Assembly: GCF_001909055.1 (NCBI RefSeq)
Contig: NZ_LVWI01000114.1
Span: 62,001-126,000 of the forward strand
DNA length: 64,000 nt
From: Paenibacillus helianthi
GTDB lineage: Bacteria; Bacillota; Bacilli; Paenibacillales; Paenibacillaceae
Direction: 5' to 3'
Shown here piece after piece: positions 32,326-40,694 of the stretch (positions within the stretch are counted from its first letter, which is position 1; every line of letters begins with the position of its first letter). The notes below the pieces were generated by a model, which had not been told where the DNA came from, searched no databases, and saw nothing but the letters and a program-made list of their open reading frames with translations. A program made the translations under genes and the position numbers.

Positions 32326-33903
32326 ATGATCGATAACAACATAGTAAAAACAACACTTCGGCAGCATATGGTGCTTACCGGACTACGGGTTTCCCCAGCT
32401 CTTCTAGCAGCCTTCGGAGTATTGCTGGTTACAGTTATAGCTCTGTTTACAGCTCCCTATGTAGGAATGGCAGACAACGGTGACTTTTTCCGGATCATCT
32501 ACAGTAATGGGCTGTACTTCAACCTGCCTGATTATGACAGCAGATATTTTGGTTATTTTGTGAAGCAGTTTGGAATCTATCAATACTATAACGAGAATAG
32601 TTCCATGCTGGTATCCTCCCAATCCCTATTTATTAAGCTGTCCCTTGTGATCAATAAGCTGGTATTCAGCAAAGAGGTCTTCGATATCCGATTTCAAGCA
32701 GGTATTTATACGATTCTGTATGTGACCGGCGTCTATTTATTAATCGAAGCCGTGACCTGCAAAATGTCTCGCACACGGGGGATGATTGTCGCTGCCTTGG
32801 CTGTTTTTATATTTGGCGATACAGGCTATACGGCTTATTTCAACTCTTTTTTCAGCGAGAGCGTGGTGATGATCATGATGCTCTTCGTTTTCGCTTCTTG
32901 GTTGCTGCTGTACCGCAAAAAATACAATGACTATGCCATGCTGGCACTTTTTGTGGTCAGTACCCTCATCCTGACTACCTCCAAGCAGCAGAACGCTCCT
33001 GTAGGCATGGTCATTTCCGTGCTCGCAATACCGCTCATTGGGATTCGTAAAGATCGTATTTTCCGCTACCTTACTGCCGCCTCTATTGGGCTGATGATGA
33101 TATCCGGAATAGCGACCTATCTGAACATTTCTAAGGAATTTGTGAACATCAACCAATACCATGCGATGACCCGCGGCGTGTTGTTGGAATCGGAGAACCC
33201 GGAAACGGAACTCCAATCCTTTGGCATCAATGAGCAATACGCCATTCTGAAAGGGAATACGTATTATGACCAGTACGGTACGGTCGATGTGAAAGCGGGA
33301 ATTCTGGAGAAGAATTTCTACAGCCACTATGGATTTATTTCGATTTTGAAATACTATATGACTCATCCCGACCAAATGGGCTCTATTCTGAATACCGCTG
33401 CCAAGAGCGCTTATACCATCAAACCTGCGGCTATGGGAAACTACGAGAAATCAGCAGGGAAGGAATTCCGGGCACAGAGCAGGTTTTTCACCGGATACAG
33501 TCTGCTTAAGGAAAAGCTTGCTCCCCGGACGTTTGGTTTCATTCTCCTGTGGATGGCAGTGGTTACGGGAATCTATATGCCATCCTTCGCAGCGGCGGTC
33601 AAACAGCGGGATTTCCGGTCAATGCAGAGATCAATGCTGGTTCTGGCGACCATGCTGGTGGGTCTCTCCGGCATATTTGTATCCATTATTGGAGCGGGCG
33701 ATGCCGACATCGCCAAACATGAATTTTTGTTCACACAGTCGTTTGATTTGGTGACATTTCTGACCCTGTCGAGCGTCATTAGCCGGGGATTGTTTACTCG
33801 CAGAAAACTGCCAACAGCTGCACAGGCGACCCCTGCTGACACCGCTCTTCCTACAATTCCTACAACCGATTATGCGGGACCTGAAAAGGGTGTGAGTGTT
33901 TGA
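32326..33903 (+). CDS. Polytopic membrane protein, possible GT-C glycosyltransferase (WsfD-like)
   Basis: A 525-residue protein with about ten membrane helices. The first extracellular loop has APYVGMADNGDFFRI, with an acidic pair placed as in GT-C fold glycosyltransferases. A large loop occupies the middle (FVNINQYHAMTRGVL to NTYYDQYGTV). It resembles proteins annotated as glycan biosynthesis hexose transferase WsfD; I am not certain of this. The ATG 32326 follows GAAGGTG. It lies between the GH8-like and DUF2334 genes and overlaps the latter by 4 bases, so it belongs to the polysaccharide operon. Confidence 0.6.
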   Translation: MIDNNIVKTTLRQHMVLTGLRVSPALLAAFGVLLVTVIALFTAPYVGMADNGDFFRIIYSNGLYFNLPDYDSRYFGYFVKQFGIYQYYNENSSMLVSSQSLFIKLSLVINKLVFSKEVFDIRFQAGIYTILYVTGVYLLIEAVTCKMSRTRGMIVAALAVFIFGDTGYTAYFNSFFSESVVMIMMLFVFASWLLLYRKKYNDYAMLALFVVSTLILTTSKQQNAPVGMVISVLAIPLIGIRKDRIFRYLTAASIGLMMISGIATYLNISKEFVNINQYHAMTRGVLLESENPETELQSFGINEQYAILKGNTYYDQYGTVDVKAGILEKNFYSHYGFISILKYYMTHPDQMGSILNTAAKSAYTIKPAAMGNYEKSAGKEFRAQSRFFTGYSLLKEKLAPRTFGFILLWMAVVTGIYMPSFAAAVKQRDFRSMQRSMLVLATMLVGLSGIFVSIIGAGDADIAKHEFLFTQSFDLVTFLTLSSVISRGLFTRRKLPTAAQATPADTALPTIPTTDYAGPEKGVSV

Positions 33904-35438
33904 AACTTAAAGGGATGGTCAGCCTGCTGCTGCTTATGACTCTATTGTTGCTGCCCGCACCCGCACATTCCGCGGCCGCTCCGCAGCGAGTCTTGCTGCT
34001 GTACGACAGCCTGGCGAAGGGGACGGCCCTCGCGGGAAATGTGGCGGAGCTTCAAAGGCTGCTGGCAGCTTACAGCACAAAAGTTACGCTGTCGAGTCTG
34101 GATAAGTACGAGAAAGGTGTTCTGAACTCCTACTCCAAAGTAATTACTGTCATTAACCGTTCCGATCTGTCCATTACAAATGAGGCTTATCTGAAGGATA
34201 TCGCGGACTATCCGGGTCAGTTGATGTATGTAGGATACAATACTCCCGGTCCAATGAAGCAGGCGCTGAGGCTTACTGCTGCTGTATGGCCCGGAGGGAG
34301 TGCCAAGCTCTCTATAGGGGGCTTTTCAGGGATTGATCTTAAGGTGGAGGAGATGCCCTATATTGCTGCAAGCCAGGCAGTCAGGACTTATGGCCGCCTG
34401 TCTTTTCAGGAGAGCAGCCTGGAGGCTCCTTATGCTGTAAGCAGCGGACAATATACCTACGCTCCTTACCTGAGGCAAGGAGACTCCAGTGTAATGGCGA
34501 TGGCCTATGTGCTAAAGGACTGGCTTCCTTCTTCCGCGGTTCCCCACACTTATCTGGTGCTTAGAGAGATTTATCCATTCTCTGATCTGGATCTCTTGGA
34601 GAAAGTGGCGGACCGGCTATATCAGGAAGGCATTCCGTTCATCGCAAGTGTCCAACCGGTGTTCGGCAATACTGATTTTCCGGCGATGGAACGTTATCTG
34701 GAGGCACTGAAAATTGTACAGTCCCGCAATGGCACTATCCTGGTTAATGCCCCTGCCGTGAGACCTCCCATCAACAGCAATGATTATACGCTGCATGATA
34801 AAATGAACGCTTTTCTCAATGTGTTGATCAAGAACGGGCTGGCACCGCTTGGTGCGGGTGCGGAAAGCTACTGGAGCTATGACAAAGAATATGCAGAGCG
34901 GGGACTGGGCTTTTTTGACTCTGCGGTGCTGTACCCGGATGAGGAAGTCAGGTACATGGACCAGACGAATGTCTCCAAGACGTTCGCCTCCTCTCTCTAC
35001 AGCCTGACGACGGAGTCCCTGCAGGGGCTGAGTCACACTTCCCACGCGATGCCGCAGCTGCCGGTCAATACGGCAATTACCGCAGAGCTGCCGGAGGATG
35101 AAGCCGGGATTAACAAGCTGCTGCAGACGCTGGAACAGCAGTGGATCACTTTTGCCGATTACAAGCAGGGGGCGCACAAGACTGTTACAGAGGAGAATAC
35201 GGTGGTCTCCGCAGATGGAGTGGTGTCGGTGAACGGCGTTCCCCTGAATGTCGACTATGTCCCGGAGGCCGTAAGCAGTGATTACCAATACAAAGAAGAG
35301 CAGATCCGAAGCTTCACCAAGCTGTTCAGTGTGCAGAATAAATTTTTTATCGTTGTTATTATTGCTGCCCTGCTGCTGTTCGGCGGCCTGATGACCATCG
35401 GTTACAGGCTGTACCGGAAGAAGTATTTGAAATCATGA
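33900..35438 (+). CDS. DUF2334 protein (YdaL-like), membrane anchored
   Basis: A 512-residue protein: signal peptide (MKLKGMVSLLLLMTLLLLPA), a DUF2334 polysaccharide-deacetylase-like domain over about residues 200-340 (YLVLREIYPFSDLDLLEKVADRL, then LGFFDSAVLYPD), and one C-terminal membrane helix (FFIVVIIAALLLFGGLM) with a basic tail. This matches Bacillus subtilis YdaL. It may modify the polymer outside the membrane; the metal ligands of true deacetylases are not obvious. The TTG start overlaps the previous stop as TTGA. Confidence 0.75.
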   Translation: MKLKGMVSLLLLMTLLLLPAPAHSAAAPQRVLLLYDSLAKGTALAGNVAELQRLLAAYSTKVTLSSLDKYEKGVLNSYSKVITVINRSDLSITNEAYLKDIADYPGQLMYVGYNTPGPMKQALRLTAAVWPGGSAKLSIGGFSGIDLKVEEMPYIAASQAVRTYGRLSFQESSLEAPYAVSSGQYTYAPYLRQGDSSVMAMAYVLKDWLPSSAVPHTYLVLREIYPFSDLDLLEKVADRLYQEGIPFIASVQPVFGNTDFPAMERYLEALKIVQSRNGTILVNAPAVRPPINSNDYTLHDKMNAFLNVLIKNGLAPLGAGAESYWSYDKEYAERGLGFFDSAVLYPDEEVRYMDQTNVSKTFASSLYSLTTESLQGLSHTSHAMPQLPVNTAITAELPEDEAGINKLLQTLEQQWITFADYKQGAHKTVTEENTVVSADGVVSVNGVPLNVDYVPEAVSSDYQYKEEQIRSFTKLFSVQNKFFIVVIIAALLLFGGLMTIGYRLYRKKYLKS

Positions 35439-35459
35439 TAATAGGAGCTAGGAGAAAAC

Positions 35460-36710
35460 ATGACGATCTCAGATGTGCTGATGGTAATTGCGGTGATCTG
35501 CATCTGGTCCCTGCTGCTGGTCAATGTGGCTCTGATTATAGCGGGCTATCTGTATTACATTACAACCGAAAATGAAGATGTTCCGGAGATTAAGGGCGAG
35601 TATCCTTTCGTTACGATTATGGTACCGGCCCACAATGAGGGTGTTGTCATCAGCAAAACCGTCGAATCCCTGCTGGCGCTGGATTACCCGCATGACCGGT
35701 ACGAGATTATTGTGATTAACGACAATTCGTCCGACAACAGTGCCGAGCTGCTGGGCCATATTCAGAGCCGCGTCCCGGGACGGAATCTGATCATTATCAA
35801 CACGGATGCGGTCACAGGCGGCAAAGGGAAGTCCAATGCGCTGAACATCGGCTTCACCCGCAGCAGAGGCGAATTGATCGCTATCTATGATGCAGATAAT
35901 ACACCGGAGCGGACCGCACTGAGGTATCTCGTCGCCGAAATCATGAATGATGCCACGCTGGGCGCGGTGATCGGCAAATTCCGGACCCGCAACCGCAATG
36001 CAAGCCTGCTCACCCGGTTTATTAATATTGAGACGCTGTCCTTTCAATGGATGGCCCAGGCCGGGCGCTGGAAGCTGTTCAAGCTGTGCACGATCCCTGG
36101 CACCAACTTCATTATGCGCAGGTCGATTGTGGAGAGCATTGGCGGCTGGGACGTCAAAGCAATCGCTGAGGATACGGAGATCAGCTTCCGCATTTATATG
36201 ATGGGCTACCGGATCAAATTCCAGCCCAAATCGGTCACCTGGGAGCAGGAACCGCAGACGGTGAAGGTCTGGTTCAAGCAGCGCACGCGCTGGGCCAAGG
36301 GCAATATCTATGTCATTGTCAAAAATATCCCTCTGCTCTTCGACCGTTCGGCAGCCAAAATCCGCTTCGATATCCTGTATTACCTGTCCATCTACTTCCT
36401 GCTGCTGATCTCGCTGGTCACCTCCGATCTGCTGCTCGTGCTGCATGCGATGGGCTATGTGCATACCACCATAGCCGGACTCAGCAGCTTCCTGTGGCTG
36501 CTCGCAGTTATTCTGTTCGTAGTGGGCATTTTCGTCACACTCACGACAGAAAAAGGCGAGATGAGCCTGTCCAACCTGTGGATCATTATGCTGATGTATG
36601 TATCCTACTGCCAGCTGTGGATGGTCGTTGCCGCTTATGGGCTATACAACTATCTGAAAGACGTCATCTTCAAAAGGGAAGCCAAGTGGTACAAAACGGA
36701 ACGATACTAA
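35460..36710 (+). CDS. Family 2 glycosyltransferase, polysaccharide synthase (YdaM-like)
   Basis: A 416-residue processive GT2. One N-terminal helix is followed by the catalytic domain with VPAHNEG, INDNSSDNS, the DxD motif in IYDADNTPER, the base in AEDTEISFR, and QRTRWAKGN (the QxxRW product-binding motif). Four C-terminal helices follow. The arrangement matches cellulose and hyaluronan-type synthases and Bacillus YdaM, which makes and extrudes a beta-linked polymer. The donor sugar cannot be read from sequence. It is followed by a BcsB-like partner. Confidence 0.92.
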   Translation: MTISDVLMVIAVICIWSLLLVNVALIIAGYLYYITTENEDVPEIKGEYPFVTIMVPAHNEGVVISKTVESLLALDYPHDRYEIIVINDNSSDNSAELLGHIQSRVPGRNLIIINTDAVTGGKGKSNALNIGFTRSRGELIAIYDADNTPERTALRYLVAEIMNDATLGAVIGKFRTRNRNASLLTRFINIETLSFQWMAQAGRWKLFKLCTIPGTNFIMRRSIVESIGGWDVKAIAEDTEISFRIYMMGYRIKFQPKSVTWEQEPQTVKVWFKQRTRWAKGNIYVIVKNIPLLFDRSAAKIRFDILYYLSIYFLLLISLVTSDLLLVLHAMGYVHTTIAGLSSFLWLLAVILFVVGIFVTLTTEKGEMSLSNLWIIMLMYVSYCQLWMVVAAYGLYNYLKDVIFKREAKWYKTERY

Positions 36711-36754
36711 GACACCAGCAGGACAAGAAATCAGTGATACAGGAGACCAAGACG

Positions 36755-38851
36755 ATGAACAAAAAACAGATGATGATATGGGTGCTCTGCCTCTCCCTTT
36801 TCCTGATCCCGATCCGGGCGGCTTCTGCAGCTGCAGCGGTCCCGGTTGGCGAAAAGCTGATCTATGAGACCGCATTTACCGGAACTGACAGTTCACTTCA
36901 GGGAACAAGCTCGCAACAGCAGTATTTTACAGTAATGGACTACTGGAATGTCGAGGGCCTGAAGGTCAATCTGCATTTTCAGATTTCGCAAATAACAGCG
37001 GATCAGATCTCCAGTGTTACGCTGTCGCTGAACGGCAGCCCTTTCTACTCCTTCAGACCCTCTCTGCAAAACAACGGGGAACAAAGTATATCCGTTAACG
37101 CACCTAAGAGCTTCCTGAAGAATGGGGTAAACACGCTAAGCATTCAGGGGTATCTGCGGACAGCGAAGGAGAATAATCAGGTCTGCTACGTGGACAATAC
37201 ACCGGATAACTGGCTGCATCTGTTCAATACCTCTGATGTTGCGGTATCCTATACCACCAAGGCTCTGAGCGGCGGCATCGGCGATTTCAGCGAGCGTTTC
37301 TCCGGTATGGATTATGTGAAAAAAGGCCAAAGCCTCCTGAGCGTACCGGACAATGCCAGTGGTTCCGAGCTGGAGGCGGCCACCTATGCCTTATCCGGCT
37401 TCGCCAAGGCAAATACCTTGCCGGGCACAACCCTGCCGCTGCTGCCTTACAGGGAAGAATCGGTTAAGGACAAGGGACTCGTGATTCTGGTTGCCCTGGC
37501 GGACCGTGTACCGGGTGAATTGAAGCAGCAGCTGGATTCTTCCGTGGACTTGGCGGGACATGCCCTGATCCAATTGGTGAACAAGAATACGCGGCCTACC
37601 CTGGTGGTCACTTCCAAGGATGAGAGCCTGCTGATCAAGGCCGGACGGCTCCTCGCCAGCCGGCAGCTCGTCAGCCAGATCAGCAGCGACACTAAGGTTG
37701 TGGATGAGGCCACCGATGTGTCGTCTCCCGCTTTTGCCATCAGCTCTAACGTGACCTTTACCGAAACCGGAGACAAGCTGACTGGTCCGAACCATCAGGA
37801 GCAGACCTATTTCGTATCTCTGCCGTCGAACCGCTCGATTGCCGATTCCGGCAAGATCAGCCTGGATTTCCGCTATGCGGAGAATCTGGATTTCGACCGC
37901 TCGCTGGTAACGGTGAGCATTAATAATACTCCGGTCGGCAGCAAAAAGCTGACCAAGGAGCTGGCGAACGGCGATATACTGAATCTGGCCATTCCGCAGA
38001 GTCTGAATATCACCGGCAACTTCTCAGTGACGGTGGCCTTCGACCTGGAGATGCAGAATGCCATCTGTACCCCGAATACGGGACAAATGCCTTGGGCCTA
38101 TATCAGCAAGGAAACGGCTATGCATCTGAATACCAAGGACCGGACGGATCTGCTGTTCAATAATTACCCGTATCCGTTCCTGCGTGATGAAATCTTCAAC
38201 CATGTGGCGGTTGTACTGCCCCAGAAGATGGATAACTACTCTTACCTAAGCCTGTCGAATGTCTTCAATCTGCTGGGCCAATATGCGGGCGGAAATACAG
38301 GAGATATCCACTATTACACCGATACTGTCGGTGCGGATAACCTGAAGGACAATAATATTATCGCTATCGGCTCTTATAAGAATAATAAGGTCATTCGTGA
38401 CAACAATGACAAGCTGTACTTCCGGTACAGCAAGGACGGGTCCTCGTTCATCTCTAATGAGAAGATGAGCATTGATGAGCAGTATGGGGCAGAGATCGGC
38501 ACATTGCAGCTGCTGGAGTCCCCTTATCAGAGCGGACGGGGCTTTATGGCGGTGACCGGAGCCAGTACGGAGGATATCTATCTGGTCTCCAAGCTGATCG
38601 CCAGCGAAAAAGACAAGTGGAAGGTATATGGCGACAGCGTCACCGCCGACAAAGACGGCAATGTCAGCGCGTACCGCTTCAAAACGATTACCGGAGCAGC
38701 CAAGGACTCCGTGATTACACAGATTACAGACCGTAGCGATGTGCTGGGATTCGTAGTGGCTGTCGTGCTTGCGGTCATGCTTATGATCGTGTCGCTGCTT
38801 CTGCTCCTCCGTAAACATATGAAGAAACGTGGTGATAAGCATGAGACGTAA
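36755..38851 (+). CDS. BcsB-like cellulose synthase regulatory subunit (YdaN-like)
   Basis: A 698-residue exported protein: signal peptide (MMIWVLCLSLFLIPIRAASA), a long extracellular beta-rich region with two BcsB-like modules (for example VTLSLNGSPFYSFRP and FRYAENLDFDRSLVTVSINN, then FDLEMQNAICTPN), and one C-terminal membrane helix (VLGFVVAVVLAVMLMIVSLL). BcsB guides the polymer leaving the synthase, so it should pair with the GT2 just upstream. ATG 36755 has AGGAG nine bases before it. Equivalent to Bacillus YdaN. Confidence 0.85.
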   Translation: MNKKQMMIWVLCLSLFLIPIRAASAAAAVPVGEKLIYETAFTGTDSSLQGTSSQQQYFTVMDYWNVEGLKVNLHFQISQITADQISSVTLSLNGSPFYSFRPSLQNNGEQSISVNAPKSFLKNGVNTLSIQGYLRTAKENNQVCYVDNTPDNWLHLFNTSDVAVSYTTKALSGGIGDFSERFSGMDYVKKGQSLLSVPDNASGSELEAATYALSGFAKANTLPGTTLPLLPYREESVKDKGLVILVALADRVPGELKQQLDSSVDLAGHALIQLVNKNTRPTLVVTSKDESLLIKAGRLLASRQLVSQISSDTKVVDEATDVSSPAFAISSNVTFTETGDKLTGPNHQEQTYFVSLPSNRSIADSGKISLDFRYAENLDFDRSLVTVSINNTPVGSKKLTKELANGDILNLAIPQSLNITGNFSVTVAFDLEMQNAICTPNTGQMPWAYISKETAMHLNTKDRTDLLFNNYPYPFLRDEIFNHVAVVLPQKMDNYSYLSLSNVFNLLGQYAGGNTGDIHYYTDTVGADNLKDNNIIAIGSYKNNKVIRDNNDKLYFRYSKDGSSFISNEKMSIDEQYGAEIGTLQLLESPYQSGRGFMAVTGASTEDIYLVSKLIASEKDKWKVYGDSVTADKDGNVSAYRFKTITGAAKDSVITQITDRSDVLGFVVAVVLAVMLMIVSLLLLLRKHMKKRGDKHET

Positions 38852-39695
38852 CCGCAGCAGCCTGTTTTCCGATATAGCCTTTTTGGTATTCCTGGTGCTG
38901 ATCTTCATATGTATCGTGTTTATCGCAGGCTCTTCAGATCATTACATCCAGAATATTATTATTTTAAATATCGCTTTTCTGCTGGCACTGGTCACCTATT
39001 TCACCAACGTAACCGCCGGGCTGGTGCTTAATCTTGCATTTATCTTCGGATACGGCTTTTTTGTTCTCTACCAGACGGTGTCGGAGGGGGAGACCATTGG
39101 TGTCAATACGTATTTTTGGCTGGTGATGACTCCGCTGCTTACGGTGGTGCTGTGGGTATTCACCTCCACTACCCGGGAGCTGCAGGCCGAGAACGAGCGG
39201 CTGGAGAAACGAACGGCTAATCTCGCCACTGTAGACGAGAACACCGATTTGCGCAACACGATATCTTTTCAGAAGGACGCCAGTCTGTTCACAGGGATTT
39301 CTACCCGCTACAGCATTCCGCTGACCCTGCTGGTGGTCAAGGTGAAGTACTGGAGCGAAATCCGCCGTCTGATTCCTGAAGATCAGTTATCCGACGCGAT
39401 CTATGATGTCTCCCAGCTTAGTCAATCCAGTATCCGCACCAATGATGCGCTGTATTTGCTGGACAAGGAGGAAGCCACCTGGGGGCTTCTGCTGTTCACG
39501 GACCGTGAAGGGGCCAAGATTGTAATCGAACGGATTAAATTCAAGCTGCAGGAATTGAATGACACGGAGTTCTCTAAGAAATATAAGGTCAATCTGGGGC
39601 TGAAAATCGGAGCCGTGCAATATGAGGAAGCAACGATAGAGAATCCGTTAGACTTTATTGTTCAGGCCAAGAAGCAGCTGGAGTATGATGTATAG
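38841..39695 (+). CDS. Membrane c-di-GMP receptor with degenerate GGDEF domain (YdaK-like)
   Basis: A 284-residue protein: four membrane helices (residues about 12-115), a short coiled coil (LQAENERLEKRTANL), then a GGDEF fold. The catalytic GGDEF is replaced by DKEEA (residues 208-212), so it should not make c-di-GMP. The inhibitory-site motif RxxD is present as RTND (R199, D202), exactly five residues before the degenerate motif, the spacing of a working I-site. Bacillus YdaK, also degenerate, binds c-di-GMP to activate the YdaLMN polysaccharide machinery. Last gene of the operon, overlapping ydaN-like by 11 bases. Confidence 0.85.
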   Translation: MRRNRSSLFSDIAFLVFLVLIFICIVFIAGSSDHYIQNIIILNIAFLLALVTYFTNVTAGLVLNLAFIFGYGFFVLYQTVSEGETIGVNTYFWLVMTPLLTVVLWVFTSTTRELQAENERLEKRTANLATVDENTDLRNTISFQKDASLFTGISTRYSIPLTLLVVKVKYWSEIRRLIPEDQLSDAIYDVSQLSQSSIRTNDALYLLDKEEATWGLLLFTDREGAKIVIERIKFKLQELNDTEFSKKYKVNLGLKIGAVQYEEATIENPLDFIVQAKKQLEYDV

Positions 39696-39828
39696 CCGAT
39701 AAGTAGTCCGTATCAGTATAGATGGCGATAAGCATGCTGGCGGCTCCCGCGAGCCTGGCTCTAGACCCTGCTGATTGATGGTGGAATGGTGAAGCCGCTC
39801 TAACTGGGCTGAGTATTGATTTTGATGG

Positions 39829-39857
39829 TTGACTCCACGCTCCAGATCACGTATGAT
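39829..39857 (+). promoter_or_regulatory. SigA promoter for L31 type B gene
   Basis: TTGACT, 17-bp spacer, TATGAT, 96 bases before the start codon. I see no Zur-type palindrome (TCGTAAT-N-ATTACGA) around it. Confidence 0.75.
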
Positions 39858-39952
39858 AGTATGGCGTGTAAATCTGTGGATTTAGTTATCTCCCTAGAGA
39901 TCGCTTCATTTTGCCATAGAGATTGTATATGTACGGGAAGGAGGTTACTACA

Positions 39953-40201
39953 ATGAAAGAAGGCATACACCCTAAATTCAACCAGGTGATTTTCCTGGAT
40001 GCCAGCGTAGGTTTCAAATTCCTGAGCTCGTCCACTAAATCGTCCGGTGAAACTATGGAATGGGAAGACGGCAACACTTATCCAGTGATCCGTGTGGACT
40101 CCAGCTCCGCATCCCACCCGTTCTACACTGGTAAACAAAGAGATACCGAAACTGGCGGCCGTGTTGACAAGTTCAAACAACGGTTGGCTCAGAAGAAATA
40201 A
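39953..40201 (+). CDS. rpmE2: 50S ribosomal protein L31 type B
   Basis: An 82-residue bL31, type [51 protein letters not shown] and [12 protein letters not shown]. The CxxC zinc motif of type A L31 is absent, so it is the zinc-independent form that replaces RpmE when zinc is scarce in Bacillus (YtiA). GGAAGGAGG precedes the ATG. It has its own promoter and terminator. Confidence 0.95.
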   Translation: MKEGIHPKFNQVIFLDASVGFKFLSSSTKSSGETMEWEDGNTYPVIRVDSSSASHPFYTGKQRDTETGGRVDKFKQRLAQKK

Positions 40202-40213
40202 TAGTTTGGCCAC

Positions 40214-40265
40214 AGAGGATATTCCGCAGCCATGCAGATGGCGGATGGGAGATCCTCTTTTTTTT
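40214..40265 (+). terminator. Terminator after rpmE2
   Basis: AGAGGAT/ATCCTCT outer stem and CCGC/GCGG inner pairing, followed by eight or more Ts. Confidence 0.85.
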
Positions 40266-40269
40266 GTAC

Positions 40270-40528
40270 AAGCTGCTTATCAACCGCAGATTTCGGGTAA
40301 TAATAAGCAGGTGGGAAGTGGAAGGTGTCAATTATAGCGTTTGGAACGGCATGTAATGTGTTTTCCGAAAGGTAGTTGATTTCACCCATGTACTATCTGA
40401 AAGGCAAAAACAAATCGAGATGGCGTCGATTGTTTACCGGAAAAGTACCCTAGCCTCTGGAACCTGGCATAACTAAACATTCACTTCTCACCTTTTGAAG
40501 ACTCTGCGGGCTGCCCGCAGGGTCTTCG
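40270..40528 (+). ncRNA. Candidate structured non-coding RNA
   Basis: A stretch of about 260 bases with no convincing reading frame, lying after the rpmE2 terminator and before the cyclase gene. It contains two further hairpins (AGGTAGT/ACTATCT near 40369-40399 and AACAAATCGA/TCGATTGTT near 40407-40436) and ends in a strong orphan hairpin at 40496-40528. It could be a small RNA or an unrecognised leader element. It does not match the purine, GEMM, T-box, TPP, SAM or lysine riboswitch cores I looked for. From 40529 to 40694 I see only a TATAAT (40653-40658) that probably serves the cyclase gene. Confidence 0.35.
40496..40528 (+). terminator. Orphan terminator hairpin
   Basis: GAAGAC-CTGCGGGC pairs with GCCCGCAG-GTCTTC around a single T, followed by GTTGTGTTT. 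It is not directly downstream of any coding sequence. Confidence 0.65.
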
Positions 40529-40694
40529 TTGTGTTTCGAAGGCACAGAGCTGGCTGAAGAACCAGTGGTTCCCTTTGACCTGTACGCGAAGCAAATGTCC
40601 CGTGACATCCGGAGTTTTTGTAAGTATCATTCATTTGTGTGAAAGAGTAGGATATAATAAGGCAAAGTGATCTCAAAAATAGGAGAAATATGAC

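Noticed and set aside
35469-36464. Long antisense reading frame of about 330 codons opposite the GT2 gene
   Set aside because: Composition is that of a reverse-strand shadow (His/Gln/Arg-rich, no motif), with no ribosome-binding site; the opposite strand has a fully motif-supported synthase. The same holds for antisense frames at 27477-28766 and 60648-61793.
39780-39952. Zur operator for the zinc-free L31 gene
   Set aside because: No palindrome resembling TCGTAAT-N-ATTACGA in the promoter or leader; zinc control cannot be claimed from this sequence.
40380-40480. Possible c-di-GMP (GEMM) riboswitch upstream of the diguanylate cyclase, from GGCAAA and CCGG fragments
   Set aside because: The conserved GACGCAAAGCC segment and the tetraloop-receptor layout of GEMM-I are absent, and the region is separated from the cyclase by an orphan terminator.
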